Below are positions 57,285 through 64,000 of a stretch of DNA of 64,000 nucleotides, in pieces (positions within the stretch are counted from its first letter, which is position 1; each line of letters opens with the position of its first letter). Origin of the DNA: Aporrectodea caliginosa (lineage: Eukaryota > Annelida > Clitellata > Crassiclitellata > Lumbricidae); the NCBI GenBank assembly GCA_020284085.1, contig JACEVL010000774.1, positions 1,094,388 through 1,158,387 on the forward strand. The letters are read 5' to 3'. Under the pieces are notes generated by a model, which had not been told where the DNA came from, made no database searches, and saw nothing but the letters and a program-made list of their open reading frames with translations. The position numbers and the translations under genes are program-made.

Positions 57285-57700
57285 GGATCCTGAGTGGCCG
57301 AGTGGGTTGGTAGCCCGCTCGTCACGCCGGCGCCCCGGGTTCGCTTCCCGGTCGGGTCGGTTTATCAGAGATTAATTTCTCGGATCTTTACTGCGGGTGG
57401 CTCGGTCGCATTATAAACGTGGAGTACAATACAACACACAATACAACACATCACAATACAACTGGGGCGCGGTGGTATAGGGTATGTTCGGTGCCTTGCA
57501 GCTGGAGGGTTGCGGGTTCGAATCCACCTCAAAGTCGCCGCGTAGGGACCCTGGGCAAGTCCTTCACTCGCAATTGCTCATGCGCTTTGGCGTGAAACTC
57601 CGATTCAGCGTTCGCGCAGTAGTCGGGAGCGCCTCTGAATGGGAAATCTGGTAGGGGCGCTATAACAAGTGTTCAAATACAATACAATACAATACAATAC
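57285..57700 (+). mobile_element. Composite SINE: families A and B joined, complete
   Basis: SINE A occupies 57285-57463: GGATCCTGAGTGGCCGAGTG, B-box region GGTTCGCTTCC, body TTTATCAGAGATTAATTTCT and a CAATA-type spacer. SINE B occupies 57464-57700: GGGGCGCGGTGGTATAGGG, B box GGTTCGAATCC, body and GGGGCGCTATAACAAGTG with an (AATAC)n tail. Absent at the matching point of copy I (near 33340). Confidence 0.92.
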
Positions 57701-58130
57701 TTCGAAAGGCTTTGAGGAATGCGTGCATTTAGCTTCATGAATACACTTAACCTTGACGCTAAAGATTCATCAATCCTGATGATGGGGAGGAGGCGGTAAC
57801 CATTCCAGAGTGATCTGCTGCCCTGTTTTGAATTTTTAATTATTTTTTTCACTTTGAAAAATAAAATATAAAGTACCCTTACGAAAACTATTATAAGCTG
57901 TAACACCGCTCAGTTTCTTAAATGTATATTTCCTCAGTCTCGTTATTTGAAATATCGTATCAACAGCACGGCTATTTGAAGCACTTTTTTATTAAATACA
58001 TGACACATAGCTCAACGAACAACTATCCAAATATCTACATTTCCAGTCTATGGCTACGAGATTTACTGACCTATGCTCCCGACGGATATACACCTGGGTT
58101 AAGAGCTAGACTTCTGGCTCACGACCTGTT

Positions 58131-58451
58131 ATGATGTTCGAGTTGAAAGAAGCATCTTGTTTTTCTTTAACTATTATTTTTATTTGCATTTCATTTCTCA
58201 TCACTGTGCTGAGGATGGCACTGGTGGATCCATTATTTTGTTTCTATTGTTCAGGTGCCCCCAGGATGGAGGTTCCTGGTTATTTTGAGTTTGGATTTGT
58301 TTTTCTTTGTATGATTTTTGAATTAGTATTCTATTGTTTGCATCGTGTCTATTTGAAGCATCACGTGACAATTGAATTGAGAGATTGGAGCATAATGTAT
58401 TGGGCCGTTACCTGCTTACGTGTTTGTCTGAACATTAATTATGGCTACTGA
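58131..58451 (+). CDS. Possible short ORF upstream of the LINE polyprotein
   Basis: A 106-codon frame rich in hydrophobic residues (FSLTIIFICISFLITVL, FEFGFVFLCMIFELVF), whose stop overlaps the main ORF start by 11 nt. It could be a degenerate ORF1 or chance. No RNA-binding or coiled-coil motif is visible, so I give it little weight. Confidence 0.25.
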   Translation: MMFELKEASCFSLTIIFICISFLITVLRMALVDPLFCFYCSGAPRMEVPGYFEFGFVFLCMIFELVFYCLHRVYLKHHVTIELRDWSIMYWAVTCLRVCLNINYGY

Positions 58452-61400
58452 CATGCTAAATATTTCCTGCAGTCTCAAGACACAAATAAGTGATGGGTTA
58501 TGTGACAGATGTCTGAGAATAGGGTCATGTTTAAACTGTAATGCTTGTCTACTTTGCAAATTGCCTTTTTATATGGTTGATGATGAGTTTGTGACTGACA
58601 GGTGTGGTGTTGGGCCTATTAGAGACACTTTTGTTATGACAGATGATGACACTGATATTGCAAAAAGTCCACCCAGTGGTTTTGATGAGGTTTTCATCAC
58701 GGATACTCGTGACAACGATCCTGATCTGAACTTAATTAATCCTGCTACTAGGTCCCTATCCAAATACTATACTGAAGATGGCTTTAATAAATTAATTACT
58801 GAGAATAGCCTCCAGTCCAATTTAAAAATCCTCCATGTAAATGTACGTAGTTATAATAAGAACCAAGATAAATTATGGATGTATATTAAAAATATTAAAA
58901 GCAAATTTCAGATAATTGCCCTTACTGAAACCTGGTCAACACATGACACCGAGGACCAAATTCATTACCCAGGCTATAAGGCCTTTGTGAAATCTCGATC
59001 TGGTAGTAAGGGTGGAGGGGTTGCTATATTAGTTGATGAATGTTTGGAAGCGCAAATTATTGACATACAATTAAACTGGGAAAGTCTTACTGAATACCTG
59101 TTTCTTAGGATCTCTTTACTTAATAGGCCTAGCATGGTAGTTGGTGCATTATATAGACCTCCAGGTACTAATATAAATAAATTTAATTCTGATATGGTTA
59201 CCTTGAACACTCAGCTGACTAATCTTAGAGGTGATTGCTATATTTGTGGAGACTTCAATATCGACTTAATTAATTATGACTCGCATCATCCTACTTGCGA
59301 TTTCATTAATATTATGTCCTCTGTTTACTTTCGTCCCCTTATCAATATACCGACTAGAATAACTAGCCATTCCTCTACCCTTATTGATAATGTTTTCTCG
59401 AATAGGTTAAAGTATGATGAATGGCCGGGTGTATTTTATGCTGACATAAGCGACCATTTACCCATCTTTGTTATTCTTAATTGCAAAGTGGACCATATTC
59501 CTAAAAGTAAGTATGTGTCATATCGCCCAAGTAATGAACAGGCAATTGATGATTTCCAGTCACTTCTCAGGGAGGAAACCTGGGATGACCTATGTGCACT
59601 CAGTGACCCAGATGATATTTCAAATCTTCTAAATAATAAACTGAATGGATTGTACGACTCCTGCTTCCCACTCCAATCACGGAGGACTAGGTTATTTAAA
59701 ACCAAAACTAAGCCTTGGATTTCTAATGCTTTGCTGAAATCGTGTAAAAAGAAAAATTTGTTATACAGGAAATATCTGAAAATCAAAACCAATGATGCCC
59801 TTTTAAAATACAAAACGTATAAAAATAGATTAACAGCAGTTTTACGAAAATGTGAGAAACAATATTATACTACTAGATTAGAATCACACTGTGGCAATCT
59901 AAAGGAAATATGGAAGACATTGAAAGAAGCACTGCACCAAAATGGTCCTCAACAAATTAACCCTTCTCTAAGAATTAATGGTCAAATTGAGACCGATCCA
60001 GCCATAATTGCTGAATGTTTTAATAAATACTTTGTTACTATAGGACCCACGTTGGCATCAAAAATTCCACCTACCACTAACACTGTCTTTAATTACTTAA
60101 AGGAACCAAACACTAATTCAATATTTCTTACCCCCACATATGAACTGGAGATACAGACTATTATCATGAATTTAAAGACTACAAAAGCTACTGGTTCCCT
60201 TATAGTTCCGGTGGAAATTATTAAGCGATGTGCGGCTAACATATCGTTACCACTAGCTCATTTGATTAATCAGTCTTTTCTAACAGGTATTGTGCCACAT
60301 AATATGAAAACTGCAATTGTATCTCCAATATTTAAAACAGGGGATTGTTATGATATGATGAATTATCGTCCCATCTCAAAACTACCTTGTTTCTCAAAAA
60401 TTCTTGAAAAAATTATGTATAAAAGATTATATGATTTCCTCATTGACAATAAGATTTTATTTGAGAAGCAATTCGGTTTTAGAAAAAATCACTCTACTAA
60501 TCTTGCCTTAATTGAGGTAATTGATAAAATATCGGGGGCTCTGGATGATGGTAATTATACCTTAGGCATATTTCTGGATCTGTCCAAAGCCTTTGATACT
60601 TTGGATCATGAGAAGTTACTTGCTAAGCTCCAACACCATGGTATCCGTGGTGTCGCTTTGGATTGGTTTAGGTCTTACTTGTCTGATAGGCATCAACAGG
60701 TTCATTTTGCTGGATCTTTTTCGGGCCCTGCACCTATTCTGTGTGGTGTTCCTCAAGGGTCTAATTTGGGCCCGTTATTATTCCTGGTGTATATTAATGA
60801 TGTAATCAATTGTTCCTCCAAACTGAATTTAACCTTGTTTGCTGATGATACTTCTGCCTTTTTAGTTGGAACGAATTTTATGGACTTATTTCATTGTATG
60901 AATCATGAACTTGAGCAATTGTCCATGTGGTTCCATGTAAATTTGTTGTCTCTGAATGTTAAGAAATCCAATTATGTCTTATTTAAAAGTCGTGGTAAAC
61001 AAGTACCTGAATCCTCTATTCCTATGATCAGGATTGATAACACTGAATTATGTCGTGCAACTAATGTAAAGTTTCTGGGTGTTATTATTAACGAAAATCT
61101 TTCCTGGCACATGCACATTGAGCTTGTTACCAATAAGGTATCCAAAGTTATCGGTATAATATCTAAATTAAGATGGTTATTACCAGCCTCATCCCTCAAA
61201 CTGTTATATACTGCACTTGTTTTACCTTACTTAAACTACTGTAATGTCGTTTGGGCAGGTGGATATAGGTCAAAACTTAAACCTCTGTTATTGCTTCAAA
61301 AAAGGGCCGTAAGAGTGATCTGTGGAGTTCATTATCTTACGAAGAGCGCGAGCTTATTTAAGTCATTAAAATTGTTGACTATATATGACATTTATAAGCT

Positions 61401-61674
61401 CCAGCTTGGACTTTTTATGTTCCAACATCATGTTGGGACGCTTCCAGCTTTATTTGCTGATTATTTTACTGAGAATGCTACTGTGCATGACTATAATACT
61501 AGACATAAACATAATTACCGGTCTGAGATCTGTAGGACTAATATAAGACAATCCACTGTTAGAATTAAAGGCCCTCAATTATGGAACTCCATTGATGCTA
61601 GAATTCGTGATTTGCGTATTTATAATGTGTTTAAGTCTGCATTTAAATCATGTTTGCTTGATCAATATTACTAA
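58441..61674 (+). CDS. LINE endonuclease-reverse transcriptase, 1077 aa, intact
   Basis: An intact ORF from ATG 58441 to TAA 61672. Residues 21-40 form a cysteine cluster (CDRCLRIGSCLNCNACLLC). The APE-type endonuclease spans about 128-345: ILHVNVRS, ALTETW (catalytic Glu), RSGSKGGGVAILV, YICGDFNIDL and ISDHLPIF (catalytic His). Reverse transcriptase spans about 600-900: NYRPISKLPCFSKILEK, FGFRKNHST, FLDLSKAFDTLDH (motif A), CGVPQGSNLGPLLF (motif B), LTLFADDTSAFL (motif C), VKFLGVIINENLSW and YLNYCNVVWAGG. The end GPQLWNSIDARIRDL matches the WNS-P-IR signature. It nicks DNA and copies its own RNA by target-primed reverse transcription. All catalytic residues I can see are present, so it may be a recent, competent copy. 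Confidence 0.92.
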   Translation: MATDMLNISCSLKTQISDGLCDRCLRIGSCLNCNACLLCKLPFYMVDDEFVTDRCGVGPIRDTFVMTDDDTDIAKSPPSGFDEVFITDTRDNDPDLNLINPATRSLSKYYTEDGFNKLITENSLQSNLKILHVNVRSYNKNQDKLWMYIKNIKSKFQIIALTETWSTHDTEDQIHYPGYKAFVKSRSGSKGGGVAILVDECLEAQIIDIQLNWESLTEYLFLRISLLNRPSMVVGALYRPPGTNINKFNSDMVTLNTQLTNLRGDCYICGDFNIDLINYDSHHPTCDFINIMSSVYFRPLINIPTRITSHSSTLIDNVFSNRLKYDEWPGVFYADISDHLPIFVILNCKVDHIPKSKYVSYRPSNEQAIDDFQSLLREETWDDLCALSDPDDISNLLNNKLNGLYDSCFPLQSRRTRLFKTKTKPWISNALLKSCKKKNLLYRKYLKIKTNDALLKYKTYKNRLTAVLRKCEKQYYTTRLESHCGNLKEIWKTLKEALHQNGPQQINPSLRINGQIETDPAIIAECFNKYFVTIGPTLASKIPPTTNTVFNYLKEPNTNSIFLTPTYELEIQTIIMNLKTTKATGSLIVPVEIIKRCAANISLPLAHLINQSFLTGIVPHNMKTAIVSPIFKTGDCYDMMNYRPISKLPCFSKILEKIMYKRLYDFLIDNKILFEKQFGFRKNHSTNLALIEVIDKISGALDDGNYTLGIFLDLSKAFDTLDHEKLLAKLQHHGIRGVALDWFRSYLSDRHQQVHFAGSFSGPAPILCGVPQGSNLGPLLFLVYINDVINCSSKLNLTLFADDTSAFLVGTNFMDLFHCMNHELEQLSMWFHVNLLSLNVKKSNYVLFKSRGKQVPESSIPMIRIDNTELCRATNVKFLGVIINENLSWHMHIELVTNKVSKVIGIISKLRWLLPASSLKLLYTALVLPYLNYCNVVWAGGYRSKLKPLLLLQKRAVRVICGVHYLTKSASLFKSLKLLTIYDIYKLQLGLFMFQHHVGTLPALFADYFTENATVHDYNTRHKHNYRSEICRTNIRQSTVRIKGPQLWNSIDARIRDLRIYNVFKSAFKSCLLDQYY

Positions 61675-61969
61675 TTTGTTCTCATGAGGTTTGATGCTAT
61701 CTGAGTGTCCTAACAGCACTTTGATTAACTGTCACTACAGTTATCTCATTGAGTAATTTCCTTGATATCCTAACGGGGACGACTAGATAAGCTGTTGCAG
61801 CTTCTTCTCCTCGTATTTCGTTTGATTTTTTTCAGTTCTCAGGTTTACACTAGAAACTTAAAGACAGTGCATTACATGCTTGTATTTAGGACATGAGTTC
61901 TGTTTTTCTGTGTTTCTGTGTATTATTTGATCATTGTTACTGTACGTCTTACGAAATTAAACATTTCCA

Positions 61970-62756
61970 CATATATCCCTTTATAATGACACCCGGAAAC
62001 AAAGAGAGACGTTGTGAAACCCACAGAAATCACCGGACACGTTGAAAAAACATCCATTGGCACAGTTGAGTCTGTTAATTTTACAGCACACTAATTAATA
62101 TCTCAACAGTTGTGATTGTCGTCGTCGAGTTCTCTTCTGTACACCTCGCTATCATTCACTTTAATACCATGACTCTGGAGACGAGGTCAGACCATTGTAG
62201 GATGCCGTTTACTTCCCAGCTAGCGTCGCTTACAACATTTCGTTGAACTAAACTGCAGAGCTGACTTGATTTTGAAGAAGACGATGAAGGAGGGGACATG
62301 AAGGGAGTCGAAGTATCATCGGTCGACCGATCTCGAGATCCATCGTATGGGAACCGTACTGTGCTATAGGGTTAAAGTGGGCGTTTATAAATGCGCGGAC
62401 AATCAACAGGATTCTAAATGTTTCTGCCATCCGCCTTGACAGCTCCTCTACATTTTCTTTCTGGTATCTCTGGCAACCGGACGTCTTCCCTTTAGTCTCT
62501 GTATATCCTCTCTGAGCTCAATAGTGAAGAACTAACATGAACAGTTGATTGCGATGGGGCGGGGAGATGGTTGAATGGTAACACTCTGGCATGAAGATCA
62601 TAAGTACCCAGATTCAACACCCGCTAGCCCCATAAGGTTGACTCAGCCTTTCATTCCCTAGGGCGAGTGGCACATCTGTGGGACATCTGCCATACAGTTC
62701 AATTCGACTCCTGTTAAACCTTTTATCATCTGTTACTACTATATCATGTAATCTTA
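61970..62756. other. Intron 1 sequence, duplicated, no exon
   Basis: Matches 33670-33745, 34866-34960 and 36246-36850 of copy I, without copy I's LINE and mariner insertions. Confidence 0.6.
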
Positions 62757-62982
62757 ATACAATGCAATACAATACAAGTGATCTTTGATATCGCCCTTCT
62801 TACTAAGGTTGCCCAAGCTCAGAAGTGCCACACGCCTCGGCGACGCAGAAGCAATTATATTGCAGAGCAATTGTGCGCGAAGGACTTGCTCAAGGTCCCT
62901 ACGCGGACGGCTTGAGGTGGATTCGAACCTGCAACCCTCCGGCTGCAAGGCACCGAACATACCCCTACACTACCGCGCCCTC
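62757..62982 (-). mobile_element. tRNA-derived SINE (family B head, different 3' part)
   Basis: The minus strand begins GGGCGCGGTAGTGTAGGGG, with B box GGTTCGAATCC and body GAGCAAGTCCTTCGCGCACA. Beyond 62858 it departs from the other family B copies, ending ATCAAAGATCACTTGTATTG. Either a subfamily or a chimera. Absent from copy I, so inserted after duplication. Confidence 0.8.
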
Positions 62983-63019
62983 TTAATGCGTAGTTGTCAG
63001 TTTAAATTGACAAACGAAT

Positions 63020-63062
63020 ATTATTATTATTATTATTATTATTAATATTATTATTATTATTA

Positions 63063-63158
<96 letters not shown>

Positions 63159-63160
63159 TT
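63020..63160. repeat. (TTA)n microsatellite
   Basis: About 140 bp of TTA in intron 1, beginning roughly 12 bp past the exon 1 donor. The copy I equivalent is a longer compound array (36912-37430). Confidence 0.92.
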
Positions 63161-63172
63161 GAAATGACTTAC

Positions 63173-63287
63173 TGTTGACTGAACCACCGCATCCTGACAA
63201 CAAGGAACAGCCAAACAGAAACATGACGCCACGTAACGCGAGCCATCTCCAGCAGATCTCATCAGTTTTTGCCGCTTGAAGTCGCAT
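63173..63287 (-). CDS. Signal-peptide exon 1 (copy II gene)
   Basis: Minus-strand ATG at 63287: MRLQAAKTDEICWRWLALRG, then VMFLFGCSLLSGCGG, SVN. A positively charged N-region, a hydrophobic core and small residues indicate a secretory signal peptide. It ends AAC A|GTAAGT, a strong donor in phase 1, compatible with exon B (56365). An in-frame ATG further upstream, used in copy I, is lost here, supporting this start. The five exons together would encode about 340 residues: signal peptide and four PAN-like domains, probably secreted. Confidence 0.78.
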
Positions 63288-64000
63288 TTCCTTGATCTTC
63301 CCAATTCATACACTTTCTGAAATAGCTCCTAAGTAAGGAACACCGTAATTTTCTGATTACTTTTTCTTCTTAATTCGAATTCGAATTTAATGGGTACCTG
63401 CACCCAAATATGTTTCACGCGCCACTAGAATTGGCAGGTAAATGATAATAATGACGGCAACCAAAACAATAAGGATGATGAAAACCATAATGATAGCCAG
63501 CCGCTGGAACATGAAGCCTTCAAGACCAACTACTATGCAATGTCCTCGCGTCGATCACGGATTCAACGGTTGAGAAAGTCTCGATATCGTGGTCTTCGAA
63601 AAAATCGAACACACCTCCTCCCACCGAGCAGAAGGCTCGTAGGTAGAGAATGGGACAACGTATGGATTATATTTAAAAAAAACAATAACAAATATTAAAA
63701 CTCTACAGCAATAACGTTTATTTATATATCTATATTTATATTTATATTTATATTTATATATCTGTGCATATATGAATGCATGTATATGTGTATGCATGTA
63801 TTGAGTATACATGATTATGTATATGCATAAGTATGTGTGAATGTAGGTATGTATGTATGAGTGTATGCATGTAGGCTTGTATATACATTGTATGCATGCA
63901 TGTATTTATGTATCTATGTATGTATGTCAGAAGAAACTTAATATAGCTCTATTCCGCACTATAAGACTTACTAGAGCGAGGACTTACATCAGTCGACTAC
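63288..64000. other. Upstream flank of the PAN gene; tetranucleotide repeats
   Basis: 63288-63480 matches the copy I upstream flank. TTTATA, ATGT and TATG alternations fill 63718-63930. The promoter should be here, but no motif stands out. Confidence 0.5.

Larger units (their letters stand above)
58046..61960 (+). mobile_element. Apparently full-length L2/CR1-group LINE, 3.9 kb
   Basis: Flanked by a 9-bp direct repeat ACATTTCCA (58037-58045 and 61961-61969) and missing from copy I at the equivalent point, so the ends are well defined. It has a roughly 395-bp 5' leader, the intact main ORF, and a 3' UTR ending TGTACGTCTTACGAAATTAA. It sits within intron 1 of the PAN gene, antisense to it. Confidence 0.88.
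49586..64000. repeat. Segmental duplication, copy II (continues past the window)
   Basis: Direct-orientation match to copy I from CCCGGTTACTTAAAATAGAC (49586) to the right edge (ACTTACATCAGTCG at 63984). Private insertions here: 50004-54163, the composite SINE at 57285 and the LINE at 58046. Those private to copy I (26905, 32309, 33744 and 34998) are missing. Confidence 0.9.

Noticed and set aside
57464..57540. tRNA genes at SINE heads (also at 40096, 44508 and 57285)
   Set aside because: The A and B boxes are present, but the sequence continues into shared SINE bodies and the heads recur across the window, so they are SINE promoters.

Overview
The window is eukaryotic nuclear DNA from an animal, probably a marine invertebrate. 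Evidence: spliced exons with GT/AG borders, many LINEs and tRNA-derived SINEs, several hAT-like elements, and long triplet and tetranucleotide microsatellites. The palindrome TAGGCCTA occurs at least 19 times (about one expected); I associate that habit with echinoderm and some other marine deuterostome genomes, but the species is not settled. Most of the window is repeats.

The only host gene I can support is a multi-exon gene on the minus strand. It encodes a secreted protein with tandem six-cysteine PAN/Apple-like domains. Its exons run right to left: signal peptide (63287-63173), PAN-B (56365-56129), PAN-A (55485-55249), PAN-C (44930-44715) and terminal PAN-D with a stop (43261-43044). Every internal border is phase 1, so each domain is a symmetric 1-1 exon. 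A paralogue has the same first three exons at 37572-37449, 31533-31297 and 30642-30406. The two sets lie in a segmental tandem duplication: copy I starts at 25385 and copy II at 49586, an offset of about 24.2 kb, and copy II runs off the right edge. Over the three shared exons the copies differ by about 44 replacement codons against about 7 silent ones, so the gene looks fast-evolving and diversifying.

Layout. 1-14.8 kb: simple repeats, SINE copies and two non-autonomous hAT elements (3020-3951 and 9697-10908). 14.8-18.6 kb: four 5'-truncated copies of one retroelement with a restriction-like endonuclease signature, all on the minus strand. 18.9-20.9 kb: a decayed CR1-like LINE. 20.9-23.3 kb: a minisatellite array holding a fold-back element. 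23.3-24.8 kb: the broken N-terminal part of a Polinton/adintovirus-like DNA polymerase gene. 25.4-38.1 kb: duplicon copy I with paralogue exons, a large mirrored TIR element split by a LINE, a 968-bp TIR element, an RTE-like LINE with an 11-bp target duplication, and a mariner fragment. 38.1-49.6 kb: a palindromic tandem repeat, SINEs, three hAT elements and the terminal exons C and D. 49.6-64 kb: duplicon copy II with an RTE fragment, a 2.2-kb TIR transposon with a decayed transposase, exons A, B and 1, a composite SINE and an apparently full-length LINE with an intact 1077-residue ORF.

Because the duplicated copies act as natural filled and empty sites, several insertions can be dated relative to the duplication and their ends read directly.
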